This document shows positions 53,693-62,893 of a DNA stretch of 64,000 bases, piece after piece. Each line of letters starts with the position of its first letter. The stretch's first letter is position 1. Both the position numbers and the translations under genes were made by a program. The notes below the pieces were generated by a model. That model was not told where the DNA came from, did not search any database, and saw only the letters and a list, made by a program, of their open reading frames with translations. This stretch comes from JASHPR01 sp963739645 (lineage in GTDB: Bacteria > Actinomycetota > Actinomycetes > Streptosporangiales > Streptosporangiaceae), in the NCBI GenBank assembly GCA_963739645.1, contig CAVUBM010000090.1, positions 16,063 to 80,062 on the forward strand. Reading direction: 5' to 3'.

Positions 53693-54959
53693 TGGACAGA
53701 CAGCCGGTTACGTGGCGGGCCGCCCCGCGGCTGCGCCGCCTGGCCACGGTCGCGCTTATCGCGGTGGCCGCCGCCGTGGTGACCGGCCGGGCGGGCTTGC
53801 TGCTGCTGGCCGCGCCCGCGCTGGTCGTGCTCGCGATCAGCCGCTCGCGGCCCGGGCCTGCCACCGTCGACACAGAAACCGTCACGTCCTCCTCCCGGTG
53901 TTTCGAAGGTGAGGACATCGAGCTCACGTCACCGTCGGGTCGCCGCAGCCCCTGGATGAGATCACCCTCGAGTTCGAGCCGGCCGACACGGTGTCGCTGG
54001 TGTCCGGGGCTGCCGCGCAGACCGTGGTGCGCGGCGACCACGCGGAGGCGCAGTGGGTACTGCGGCCCTCCGTCTGGGGCCGCCGCACGCCGGGCCGGAT
54101 CGCTGTCCGCTGCCGTTCCCGGGGCATCTGGCAAGCCGACCTGACCCTGAACCCGCCCGGGCTGGAGGTCTTCCCGCACCCGCCGCCCACCCGGGCCTGG
54201 CTGGTCCCGGCCGAGCTGCGCCGCCGCATCGGTGATCACACAGCCAGGTCGCCCGGCAGCGGTGTCGAGTTCAGCGGCATCCGCGAGTACGTGCCCGGCG
54301 ACCGGCTCCGGGACCTGAACTGGGCGGTCTCAGCCCGCCGCGGGAAGCTGCACACCAACCAGCGGGCCGCCGAACGCGCCGCCGACCTGATCGTGATGAT
54401 CGACGGCTTCTCCGCTGTCGGGCCACCCGGCCACGGCAGCATCGACGTGTCGGTCCGGGGCGCCGCGGCGGTCGCCCACGCCTACCTGGAGGCGGGTGAC
54501 CGGGTCGGCGCGGTCGCCCTCGGCGGCATGCTCCGCTGGCTGAGCCCGGGCTCGAGCCGCAGGCAGTTCTACCAGATCGCGGAGATGCTCTTCGGCATCT
54601 GGACCGAGAGTGCGGTAACACCCGACCTTGACCGCGTTCCGCGTACCGCGCTGCCGCCCGGGGCGCTGGTAATCATGTTCACGCCGCTGCTCGACCAGCG
54701 GGTCATCGGCGCCGTCACCGACCTGCGCGAGCGGGGATTCGCGCTGGTCGTCGTCGACGTGCTCCGGCACGAGCCGCCGGTCACGGCGCGCTCCCAGATG
54801 TCGGCGCTCGCGGTCAGGTTGTGGCGGCTCGACCGCGAGGCCCTGCGGGTCAGTCTGACCGGTCTCGGCGTCCCCGTGGTCAGGTGGCCGGCCGACCAGG
54901 ATCTGGACGCGGCACTCGCCCCGATGCATCGCGTAATGGCCCTGGCGAGGCGTCCGTGA
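53692..54959 (+). CDS. DUF58-domain protein (frameshifted near 53930)
   Basis: About 420 residues. First frame from ATG 53692 supplies two membrane helices (ATVALIAVAAAVVTGRAGLL; LLLAAPALVVLAISRSRPG) and CFEGEDIELT. One missing base near 53930 joins the second frame: ADTVSLVSGAAAQTVVRGDH, a beta-rich domain, then the DUF58 core GSGVEFSGIREYVPGDRLRD, LNWAVSARRGKLHTNQ and a vWA-like fold to 54959. Normal partner of MoxR in cell-envelope or extracellular-matrix maintenance. The stop overlaps the next GTG. Confidence 0.85.
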
Positions 54960-55420
54960 CGGATACAGTCAGCAGCGCGCTGCGGGCCGGGGCCGGCCTG
55001 CTGATGCTGATCGTGCCCGCCCTCGCCGCACCGCCGCAGGCCCTGGTCCTGACCGGGGCGGGCGCGCTGCTCGTCGGGGCCAGCGTCCTGGGCCGCTTCC
55101 GCCGGTGGACCGCGGCCGGAACGCTCGCCGCCGTGGTCCCGGTCATCCAGTGCGCGGCCTGGCCGCCGGGCGGCGTCCTCCTGGCCGCCGAGGGACTGCT
55201 GATACTCGGCTACCTGCTCCTGCTCGACGGGCCCGCGAGCCTGCCGTGGCTGCGCGGCCAGGTCCGGTACGCCGTGGCCGGCCTGGTCGGCGCCGGCGTG
55301 GTGCTCGCCGCGCTGGCGATACCGTCGGCCACGTCGGCGTGGCTCGTCCTGGCCGGTCTCGGCGCGGCGGTCGCCGCGTACCTGATCGCCGTTCCGCTGG
55401 CGCGCCCGCCACACGGGTGA
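54956..55420 (+). CDS. Small hydrophobic membrane protein closing the MoxR operon
   Basis: 154 residues from GTG 54956, overlapping the DUF58 stop. Almost entirely hydrophobic: about five helices (LLMLIVPALAAPPQALVLTG, ALLVGASVLGRF, TLAAVVPVIQCAAW, LLILGYLLLLDG, VAGLVGAGVVLAALAIP). No motif recognised. Likely an integral membrane component of the same complex. Confidence 0.75.
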   Translation: MTDTVSSALRAGAGLLMLIVPALAAPPQALVLTGAGALLVGASVLGRFRRWTAAGTLAAVVPVIQCAAWPPGGVLLAAEGLLILGYLLLLDGPASLPWLRGQVRYAVAGLVGAGVVLAALAIPSATSAWLVLAGLGAAVAAYLIAVPLARPPHG

Positions 55421-55471
55421 GATGCGCCGCGGGTGATGCCTGGCACGCGGGTGATCTGAGAGGCTTGGCTC

Positions 55472-56007
55472 ATGGCCAGCGATTCCGCGCGGCGGCTCAT
55501 CGTGCTGCGGCACGCCAAGTCGGCCTGGCCCGACGGGGTGCCCGATCATGATCGTCCCCTGGCGGGCCGGGGCCGCCGCGATGCTCCGGCCGCGGGGCGC
55601 TGGCTCGCCGAGTCCGGCTACGTGCCCGATCTCGTCCTGTGCTCCACGGCCCAGCGCGCCCGCGAAACCTGGCAGCTCGCCGAGGCAGAGCTGGGCGCAC
55701 ATCCCCAGACCACCTTCGAGGACCGGGTCTACGGGGCGATGGCCGCCGACCTCCTAGACCTCGCCCACGAGATGCCGTCAAGCGTCCGGACGCTGATGCT
55801 GGTCGGGCATGACCCCGCCATGAGAGAGCTGACCCTGGAGCTGGCCAGCCCCAGGCAACCCGCCGATGCCAGCGCAGAGGCGCTCGCGCGGGTTAGGCTC
55901 AAGTTCCCGACGGCCGGGATTGCAGTCCTGACCTTCGAGGGCACATGGTCAGCCCTTGCTCGACCGGGCGACGGCGGAGTTCGTTGCTTTCGCGATAGGC
56001 CGATGAC
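55472..56007 (+). CDS. SixA-like phosphohistidine phosphatase (C-terminal frameshift)
   Basis: About 178 residues. Histidine-phosphatase core: RLIVLRHAKSAWPDGVPDHD (catalytic RHAK), STAQRARETWQLAEAEL and the second His in MLVGHDPAMRELTLE. In the main frame the protein overruns to 56149, but removing one surplus base near 55970 gives a family-like end (EFVAFAIGR, stop TGA 56005-56007). SixA enzymes dephosphorylate His-phosphorylated proteins or small molecules. It stands alone after the MoxR operon. Confidence 0.85.
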
Positions 56008-56379
56008 GTCTTCCGCCGTCTCACGCTGCCGTGATCGACCGCTGAACCGGTACTTTCTAGCTGAACGATCGAGCACCTCACGCCAAAGCGGCTGCGACCG
56101 CAAGATCCTTTGCGGAGGATGGATGAGAGGCGAACCGTGGCCTTGCTGAGCAGGCATGATCCAGAACCATTACGGTTTCGTAACGGTATAGGTCAGTTGC
56201 TGGCGTCGCGGCATCGGAGCATGTACAGTGCTGGCGAGCAAATCCAGCGAAACGGAGCAGGTACCGTAGGCACCATCGCTCCAGTTCGACGGATGCGTCT
56301 GCGGAGCGTGCAAAAGATCGTCACGTCGCGATGTTTGGTCTAGCCCACGTCACCCGACCACGATGGAGACGGAGCCACC
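56008..56379. other. Lower-GC intergenic stretch
   Basis: About 370 bases with markedly lower G+C than the rest. It holds only short frames with no recognisable product and no clear promoter. GATGGAGACGGAG at its right end serves the DUF397 gene. Confidence 0.5.
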
Positions 56380-56638
56380 GTGACCGACACCGGAGGCCAT
56401 TCAGCGAGGCCGTTGCATCAGGGCATCTCAGGTGCCGGCCGGGACGATCTGGAGGAAGAGTTCTTGGAGTTCACACGCGGGTAACTGCGTCGAGGTGGCC
56501 GAGCTGCCGCGAGGCACTATTGGTGTTCGTGACAGCAAGGACACTGACCGGGTCTCCAGTTCTAGCGTTCTCTCGTACGGATTGGAACTGCTTTACCTTC
56601 GCGGGCTGCCAGGACTGGGGAGTTTGACCGCCGCATAG
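56380..56638 (+). pseudogene. DUF397-domain protein, probably frameshifted
   Basis: GTG 56380 has GGAG six bases upstream and opens a frame VTDTGGHSARPLHQGISGAG. The DUF397 core lies in the next frame from GTG 56432: IWRKSSWSSHAGNCVEVAEL and GTIGVRDSKD, then a tail that has lost the usual ending PxxW. DUF397 proteins typically follow a DUF5753 XRE regulator and act in development or as a toxin-like partner. Here the regulator remnant is on the opposite strand. Confidence 0.7.
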
Positions 56639-56748
56639 CCACTGCCCGGTCAGTAATCGATTCGCTATACCCCTTATGCCCAGGTCTGGCGCACGGTGCT
56701 GGCTATCAGGTCGCATGAGTCGATGGGATCGAGCGCGGCTCGCCTAAG

Positions 56749-57556
56749 CTACTCAAACGCCACTCGATATTGTTCGTGTCGAGCAACATCCCCGATGAAG
56801 TTATTGTGCTCGAGTTGCTCAACGTATACGACATGGTTCGGAACTTCATGTTCCCGAGCAAACTGCATGTATGTAAACGGTGCAGTCCCGATAGGGTGAT
56901 AGCCGTCTAGTGGCAGTATTCGTATTCGACATTTGGAATATCTGACGACGCGACAAGCCGTGTTCCAAGTTGCTCCGTCATAACCGAGCTGTCGCCGAAC
57001 CGTCTTCGAATGACCGACTCATCTATCACTGCGCCAAATCAAAAGGCTGATCACGAGTTAGCACCTGTTGTCGCTAGTCATCCGCGCCTCTACCTGAATT
57101 TCGAGTTCCATGGGCGGCAGGCTGAACATTGAGTACCATCCACGCATTACCTCACGCGCATAGCTTTCTGTCTGGAGCAATCCCAGGTACAAGCTTGAGG
57201 CTCCCAGTTCCAGACTCGTGTCGCCTCAGCTTCCGCAAAGACGAATGCGGCATACCCGGCCTGGTAGGTGGCGATCGCCGCGTCTTCTACGGAAGGTGGC
57301 ACCTCGGTCGACTCGCTGGCGAGGGCGAGTACCTCCGAGTGGTGGGGTTCGACCAACTCGATACAGATCGAGAAGCAGTCGCAGATCTTCGTTGCTTCAC
57401 TCCGATCTTGTTGTTCTCAATACGGCTGATCTTGGAGGCAGACCAACCGAGGTGATCGGCGGCTTGGTCTCCAGTGAAACCGGCGCGCTCGCGGAGTCGG
57501 CGTAGCTCCGTAGCGAGCCGACGGCGACGAATGGTTGGGCTGCCCTGGTCTGGCAC
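56749..57556 (-). pseudogene. Decayed XRE/DUF5753 regulator
   Basis: Read right to left: the N-terminal XRE HTH (LATELRRLRERAGFTGDQAA, LGWSASKISRIENNKIGV) is intact. It is followed in other frames by DUF5753 fragments: AAIATYQAGYAAFVFAEAEA, LLQTESYAREVMRGWYSM, DESVIRRRFGDSSVMTEQLG, RILPLDGYHPIGTAPFTYMQ, HVVYVEQLEHNNF and finally YRVAFE before TAG at 56749-56751. At least four frame changes are needed and G+C is low, so this is either a decayed acquired gene or a stretch dense in sequencing errors. Confidence 0.7.
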
Positions 57557-58041
57557 CCGTTCGGCTCCTTCTCGGGACCGGTGTTCCAGTCGGCTGTGAC
57601 TCGGTAGCCAACTGGGACTCGTATGAGCGTAGTGGCGCTAGGGGCCTGATGTGAAGAATTCGCAATCAGGTCAGCAACTTGCTTTTCATCTTGCGATCTT
57701 CGTTGGCATGAAGTGTACTCAAAGAGAGGCCGATTTCCTGGCAAGGGGAGGAGGCCACGCCGTGAGCGGCTGGCGGTGGTACATGAAGATGGTTCCACCG
57801 CGTGCCTTTTCCGGCGCCACTCTCGCCCATCCGGGCCGTCGAGGACCGCAGACCGCTGCGGATGCGGCCGGCCGCGCGCCCGGGCCCCTCCCGCGTACGA
57901 CGAGCCGCATGGCCGGGCCCCAGCATGATCGCGTCTTCTCGGGCTTTCCCCGGCCCCAGATACGCCAAATGGGCCAGCAGCGCGCACTGCTAGCCCGAGG
58001 CGAACCAAGCTCCGAAAATGACTACGGACAGGAGTCGAGGT
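57557..58041. other. Intergenic stretch without convincing gene
   Basis: About 485 bases. An open frame at 57651-58100 encodes an Arg/Gly/Pro-rich product with no family pattern and uneven codon use, so it is not called. The left part is A+T richer and could hold the promoter of the XRE gene. Confidence 0.5.
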
Positions 58042-58179
58042 ATGACTACAAAGACTACGCCGGTTCGCGTTCAATGCAAGGGGTCCATTGGCCGCACTAG
58101 CTGCGGGATTGTCCCTGCTGGAGGATTGAACACGGCGTTGCGAGGCGGTGAGTCGGACCGATGGACGTACTCGCCATAG
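58042..58179 (+). CDS. Possible 45-residue ORF overlapping the next gene
   Basis: ATG 58042 has AGGAGTCGAGG upstream. The product has Thr/Lys start (MTTKTTPVRVQCKGSIGRTS) and ends inside the next gene. No family recognised; may be a leader or a chance frame. Confidence 0.3.
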   Translation: MTTKTTPVRVQCKGSIGRTSCGIVPAGGLNTALRGGESDRWTYSP

Positions 58180-58502
58180 CGGCGTGGGTCATCCTGGCGG
58201 CGGTAGCCGCCTGGGGATTCACCATGGTCTACGCCGCGACACAGCTCTCCAGGGTCCGGGCCGACATGACCCGCGTCCAGGAGCAGCTGCACAGGGAGAT
58301 CAAGCACTGGCAGGACGAGGCAGGCCGCGCGAAGAGCCACGCCGCGCAGATCGCCCGAGAGGCGGCGACGTGGGCTGCGGGTCACCAGCAAGGCCGGGAT
58401 GACGTGGTCACGACGCTGCCGTTGATCATGGCCTACCTCACGGCCCACGAGGGGAGCACGTGCAGCCAGCACGGCTCCCATGAGGTAATCGAACACGCCT
58501 AG
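58161..58502 (+). CDS. Small single-pass membrane protein with coiled-coil
   Basis: 113 residues. One N-terminal transmembrane helix (LAIAAWVILAAVAAWGFTMV), then a charged helical region (VRADMTRVQEQLHREIKHWQ, AGRAKSHAAQIAREA) likely coiled coil, and a C-terminal end with Cys and His. GAGGCGGTGAG lies upstream. No named family. Confidence 0.6.
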   Translation: MDVLAIAAWVILAAVAAWGFTMVYAATQLSRVRADMTRVQEQLHREIKHWQDEAGRAKSHAAQIAREAATWAAGHQQGRDDVVTTLPLIMAYLTAHEGSTCSQHGSHEVIEHA

Positions 58503-58644
58503 CCGACGGAGCGCTCCCCGGCCGGAAGCACGGCGGACCCGGCGGGGAGCGCATCGAGAGGGCTGATCCCGGCCAGAACGCGGGCGGTGCCGGGCACCGC
58601 CCCGTGGCGCGCGGCGGATCACGTAGTCCTCGCGGACCGTGTCA

Positions 58645-58683
58645 CAGCCCCGTGCGACAGCCCCGTGCGACAGCCCCGTGCGA
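58645..58683 (+). repeat. Three perfect tandem 13-bp repeats
   Basis: CAGCCCCGTGCGA occurs three times in direct succession at 58645-58657, 58658-58670 and 58671-58683, upstream of the carboxymuconolactone-decarboxylase-like fragment. Confidence 0.85.
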
Positions 58684-58741
58684 CACCCGGTGTCACATTC
58701 TGGCGGCCCAGCCTGTCTTACAGGGATGAAGGCACTGTTCG

Positions 58742-59104
58742 ATGAGGAAGGACTGGGTGATGGCCCGGATTTTTTTGGACCAAGGGCTGAAGGACCTGGC
58801 CGTGCTGGCCGCCACCGCCACCATCGGCTGCTCGTGGTGCACGGACTTCGGCTACTGGGGGCCGATCACAAGACGCGATGTGCTGGCGCGGAAGATCCGG
58901 GCCATACCGGACTGGCAGGACAGCGAGGTGTTCACCGAGCTGGAGCGGCTCGTGATGCTCTATGCCGAAGCCGTGGCCGTGACCCCGCCGTACGTGCCGG
59001 CTGAGCTGGTGGGCCAGCTGCGCAGGCACCTTGGGGAGGCGGAGCTCGCCGAGCTCACCGCGGCCATCGATCGCGTGACCGCAGGGCGAACGCTGATCTC
59101 GTGA
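58742..59104 (+). CDS. Carboxymuconolactone-decarboxylase-like protein, probably truncated
   Basis: 120 residues. The CMD/AhpD core is recognisable (LKDLAVLAATATIGCSWCTD with the CxxC, FTELERLVMLYAEAVAVTPP, LRRHLGEAELAELTAAIDR). The usual N-terminal region of about 60 residues is missing, and a His normally following the CxxC is absent. The family tail after ELTAAI is replaced by a short end, apparently because a base is missing near 59075. ATG 58742, or ATG 58760 behind AGGAAGGA, may start it. CMD genes are typical ECF41 targets, but this one is far from sigJ. Confidence 0.6.
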   Translation: MRKDWVMARIFLDQGLKDLAVLAATATIGCSWCTDFGYWGPITRRDVLARKIRAIPDWQDSEVFTELERLVMLYAEAVAVTPPYVPAELVGQLRRHLGEAELAELTAAIDRVTAGRTLIS

Positions 59105-59188
59105 ACCCCGGCTGGACGGCCGGCGCGACGAGGTTGCAGGATCGGGGCATAACGTCGTCGTCGGAACTGGCCGGGGAGGCATGGCACG

Positions 59189-60443
59189 GTGACCGAGCTC
59201 AAGGTGGAGGCAGACCCGGCCGAGGTGGGATTCGACCCGACCCGGCTGCAGCGGATCGACCAGCACTTCCGGCGCTACGTGGATGACGGCCGGCTGCCGG
59301 GCTGGCTGATCACCGTGAGCAGGCACGGCAGGCTCGCGCACGTCTCCGCCTACGGAGCCCGTGACATGGAGACGGGGCTGCCGGTCGAGACCGACACCCT
59401 GTGGCGCATCTACTCGATGACCAAGCCGGTCACCTCGGTCGCGGCGATGATGCTGTACGAGGAGGGCGCGTTCGAGCTGACCGACCCGGTGCAGGACCTC
59501 ATCCCGTCGTTCGGCGACGTCCGCGTGTACGCCGGGGGATCCGACGTCAGGCCGCTGACGGTGCCCGCCACGGAGCCGGTACGGATCTGGCACCTGCTGA
59601 CCCACACGGCGGGCCTGACCTACGGCTTCCACCGGGTGCACCCCGTTGACGCCAGGTACCGGGACGCCGGGTTCGAGTGGGGCACGCCGCGCGGAATGGA
59701 CCTGGCGCAGTGCTGCGATGCGTGGGCGGCACAGCCGCTGCTGTTCCAGCCCGGGGCTGAGTGGAACTACTCGGTGGCGACCGACGTGCTCGGCCGGGTG
59801 GTCGAGGTGGCCTCGGGCCGCAGCCTGGACGAGTTCTTCGCCGAGCGGATCTTCGGCCCGCTGGGCATGACCGATACGTCGTTCTGGGTCGGCGAGGCGG
59901 ACCGGGACCGGCTGGCGGCCCTGTACACGCCGAGCGCCGCGCCGGGAAGCTCGGCGGCCAGGCTCGACGCCATGGGCCAGGTCGCCCGCGCCCGGCCGCA
60001 CCTGTTCAGCGGCGGCGGGGGGCTGATCTCGACCGCGGCCGACTATCACCGGTTCACGCAGATGCTGCTGGACCGGCCGGGGAGCCCCGGCGGCGAGCTG
60101 GACGGCACCCGCCTGCTGGGCCCGAGGACCGTGGCCTACATGACCCGCAACCACCTCCCGGGCGGGGCGGACCTGGAGACGTTCGGGCGCCCCCTGTACG
60201 CGGAGGCGCCGTTCCGCGGGGTCGGCTTCGGCCTGGGTTTCGCCGTCGTCATCGATCCGGTGCGCGGGGAAGACGCTCGGCAGCGCGGGCGAGTTCTCCT
60301 GGGGCGGCGCGGCGTCGACGGCGTTCTGGGTGGACCCGGCGGAGGAGCTGACCGCGTGCTTCTTCACCCAGCTGCTCCCGTCCAGCGCGTACCGGATCCG
60401 TCCGCAGCTGCGCCAGCTGGTCTACCAGGCCCTGACGGGATGA
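59189..60443 (+). CDS. Beta-lactamase-fold serine hydrolase (class C/EstB type, frameshifted near 60270)
   Basis: About 417 residues. Active-site SxxK in IYSMTKPVTSVAAM, YxN-like YSV in EWNYSVATDVLGRVVE, and LLTHTAGLTYGFH. No signal peptide, fitting the intracellular esterase/transesterase type rather than a secreted beta-lactamase. Near 60270 one surplus base separates VIDPVRG from TLGSAGEFSWGGAASTAFWV, DPAEELTACFFTQLLPSS and the normal end at TGA 60441-60443; the uninterrupted frame running to 60901 is antisense to the DedA gene and not coding. Confidence 0.85.
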
Positions 60444-60466
60444 GGCTGTGTTGGCCGCGGCTGGCC

Positions 60467-61090
60467 CTAGACGTTCGGGTCGCGTGCGTGGCGGGCGGCG
60501 GTAGCCGCCTCCTTCCTGACCTCGCGCAGCCGGTACGCGACCAGGGCGGCGATGGCCAGCACGACCAGGGCGACGATCGCGTACCCGCCGATCGAGACGT
60601 AGTGGTTGACGCTCTGCCAGGCGCTGCCGAGCTCATAGCCGATCACGGAGAACGTGGTGGCCCAGACCACGGTGCCGATCAGGCTGAAGATGCCGAACTG
60701 GACCGCGGGCACCTCGATCAGGCCGGCCACGATCGAGACAAAGGCCCGGACCACCGGGATCGCCCGTCCCACAGCCACGGCCCATGCGCCGCGGCCGGCG
60801 AAGAACCGCTCGGCCCGCTGGATGTCCTTGCGCGTGATCAGGAAGTACTTGCCGATCCGCTCGACCATGGGCCTGCCGCCCACCCGTCCGACGGCGTATG
60901 AGAGGTAGGAGCCTGCGAGCTCGGCCGCCGACCCGATGAGGATCACGAGGACGAGGCTGAGATGGCCTTGGAAGGCGAGCACGCCCGCGAAGCCGAAGGT
61001 GATCTCCGAGGAGATCGGTATGCAGCACGCCTCGAGGAATCCGAAGACGATCAGCGCCGCGTAGCCCGCGTGCGTCAGGAAGCTCTCCAT
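60467..61090 (-). CDS. DedA-family membrane protein
   Basis: 207 residues from ATG 61090 (GAAGG upstream). SNARE-associated/DedA domain: LEACCIPISSEITFGFAGVL, SYLSYAVGRVGGRPMVERIG, FAGRGAWAVAVGRAIPVVRA (conserved GR..P.VR), and VWATTFSVIGYELG. Five to six helices. The family supports membrane homeostasis and flips polyprenyl or phospholipids. The longer frame to 61162 adds no helix. Confidence 0.93.
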   Translation of the reverse strand: MESFLTHAGYAALIVFGFLEACCIPISSEITFGFAGVLAFQGHLSLVLVILIGSAAELAGSYLSYAVGRVGGRPMVERIGKYFLITRKDIQRAERFFAGRGAWAVAVGRAIPVVRAFVSIVAGLIEVPAVQFGIFSLIGTVVWATTFSVIGYELGSAWQSVNHYVSIGGYAIVALVVLAIAALVAYRLREVRKEAATAARHARDPNV

Positions 61091-61784
61091 GGCCTTCTGT
61101 TGTACCGCATGGACCTGTGTGGTAACGCCGTCCCGGGTAAGAGCAGGCAGCCCGCGGCGCACGTCGCCGCAGACGGCGGGGCAGCGACGGGGCGAATCCT
61201 GGCCGGCAGCGGGTTCAGACCGTGCGGACTCGCGGTCGGCGGGCGCCCTGGCAATAAATTTACAGGCGCGCCAGGCAGCTTAGTTAATTTCTCAATGCGG
61301 TAGTCCGATCACTCGCGTGGGAAGCCGGTCAGCGACCGCAGCTTTGGGATATGGGATCCGGGCCAGGCTGGGTGTGAAGATAGCCACGCCCAGCCATGGC
61401 CCAGGAAATTCAGGAAGGAATTGTGGCGGGGGAGCCAGTATCGATCCTCATGCAGTCCTGCGCCGCCCGCCTAACGGTGGCGCTCGCAGGCGGGCGCGGT
61501 TCGGGAGGATCCGCTCGCGCCCGTCATTGCGCTGGTCAGATGCCATATGGGTGAGACGTGTACCCGCCTCGGATGGTTCCGTCCCCATCATTGTTTCCAG
61601 AATAAACCTATAAGCCGGTGAAATCAGGACATGCCGATATTGCGAAAAGCGAATGATGGGTTAGCGCACGCCGGCAAGCTGGACTAGCGCACGGTGGATG
61701 CTAGTTAGCCGACGGCGTAACCCGTCTAGCGGACGAGAGGGGCTAACCCGGCCTGTATGAGGGGACTAAGCCGTACGGCACGCC
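61091..61784. other. Low-GC intergenic region
   Basis: About 690 bases without a convincing gene. It has several short frames (for example at 61317-61613 and 61396-61554), A+T-rich patches (around 61250-61290, 61600-61640) and repeated TTAGC/CTAGC-like elements at 61660-61760. No RNA gene was recognised. Confidence 0.5.
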
Positions 61785-61813
61785 TTGACATGGTCCTGAA
61801 TCGCTGTTTAAAT
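61785..61813 (+). promoter_or_regulatory. Near-consensus promoter for the LuxR pair
   Basis: TTGACA at 61785-61790 and TTAAAT at 61808-61813 with a 17-bp spacer is the best vegetative-type promoter in the window. The transcript would carry an approximately 390-base leader before the first response regulator, with a small ORF near its end. Confidence 0.6.
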
Positions 61814-62060
61814 GATTAATCTTGCGACGAATCGCGTGCTGACCATGAAGAATAGGTGAGTCAGCATTCCCGGGGGGGTCAGCGCAAGACGTTAGTCCTG
61901 CGTTGCCCCACCAGACTCGTTGGCGGAGCTTGCATCGGTGACTGATCCGGCCTGCCGCATCTTGCTGACGCTTTTCGGCGGAACGACTTCAAGCGGTCCC
62001 CTGAGCCGCCGCCCTCCGCGGCTGGCCGCGAGACCCGAGCAACGACTCCCACGAGGCAAC

Positions 62061-62216
62061 ATGTCTATCGAAATACTCACAAAACTGACGAAGCCTGGGT
62101 CCGTGCGACCCCCCGAGCGGTCCCGGGCTCAGACCGGGTACGACTCTGTTCAGGCCCGGCCGTACAACCATGCCCGGCACCCGGGCGGCATCGCCAGGAA
62201 GGAGGAGACGGGATGA
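62061..62216 (+). CDS. Possible 51-residue ORF coupled to the LuxR gene
   Basis: ATG 62061 (with GAGGC upstream) opens a frame ending TGA 62214-62216, overlapping the LuxR ATG 62213 (ATGA). The same frame is open back to TTG 61920. Product basic, Arg/Pro-rich (MSIEILTKLTKPGSVRPPER). No family known. Confidence 0.35.
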   Translation: MSIEILTKLTKPGSVRPPERSRAQTGYDSVQARPYNHARHPGGIARKEETG

Positions 62217-62893
62217 GAATCGTCATCTGCGATGCCCATCGCGTCTTCGCCGACGCCCTGGCGTCCCTGCTGCGGGCCGATGGACACGACATCGCGGGCA
62301 GCGTGACCGACCTGGACGAGGCGGTCGAGCTGCTGAGCCGTGAGCCGATCGAAGCCTGCGTCATCGACCTGCGCGCGCCAGACCCGGGGAAGCGCCCGGA
62401 GATCGAGAAGGTCGTGGCGCCCTTCCCCGACACCGCGTTTGTCGCGCTCTCCGGGTCGGCCGATCCCTCTTCACTCCGCCACGCGATGATCTCCGGGGTC
62501 CGGGGTGTGGCGATGAAAGGGGACGACTTCGGTGAGTTTCTCCGGGTCCTGACCGAAGCCGTCGCGCTCCGGGGCTCGTCCCGGGCGCAGCCGGTCATCC
62601 TGTCCGCGTCGGCCCGGGTGACGCTCAGACGTGGGGAGGGCGCGGCCGCAGACCCGGCCCAGTTCCTCACCGACCGCGAGCGGGAGACGCTGGCCCGGCT
62701 GGTGCGCGGGGAAAGCACCGCGGACATGGCTGCCGCCATGGGTGTCCGCGTCTCCACCGCGCGCACGCACATCGACGCGGTGCTGAGCAAGCTGGGTGCC
62801 CATTCACGCCTGGAGGCGGTCGCCTACGCGGTCCGGGAGGGGCTCGTGGACATGAGCGGCTGGGACGCTGAGCAGCGTGCGGTTGGCACATGA
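62213..62893 (+). CDS. LuxR/NarL-type response regulator, first of pair
   Basis: 226 residues. GGAAGGAGGAG precedes the ATG. Receiver: the usual acidic pair DD is CD (residues 6-7), the phosphoacceptor Asp is likely in CVIDLRAPD, and the Lys is in VAMKGDDF. The C-terminal NarL/FixJ HTH (TDRERETLARLVRGESTADM, VSTARTHIDAVLSKLGAHSR) is intact. It overlaps the second regulator by ATGA. No histidine kinase gene is adjacent. Confidence 0.9.
   Translation: MRIVICDAHRVFADALASLLRADGHDIAGSVTDLDEAVELLSREPIEACVIDLRAPDPGKRPEIEKVVAPFPDTAFVALSGSADPSSLRHAMISGVRGVAMKGDDFGEFLRVLTEAVALRGSSRAQPVILSASARVTLRRGEGAAADPAQFLTDRERETLARLVRGESTADMAAAMGVRVSTARTHIDAVLSKLGAHSRLEAVAYAVREGLVDMSGWDAEQRAVGT

Noticed and set aside
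57651..58100. 149-residue frame in the low-GC region
   Set aside because: No family pattern, mixed codon usage and no strong ribosome binding site.
60444..60901. Extension of the beta-lactamase-fold frame past 60443
   Set aside because: It runs antisense to the DedA gene and the normal family end is found after one frame step.
61317..61613. 98-residue frame upstream of the LuxR pair
   Set aside because: No ribosome binding site and Arg/Gly-rich composition typical of chance frames.
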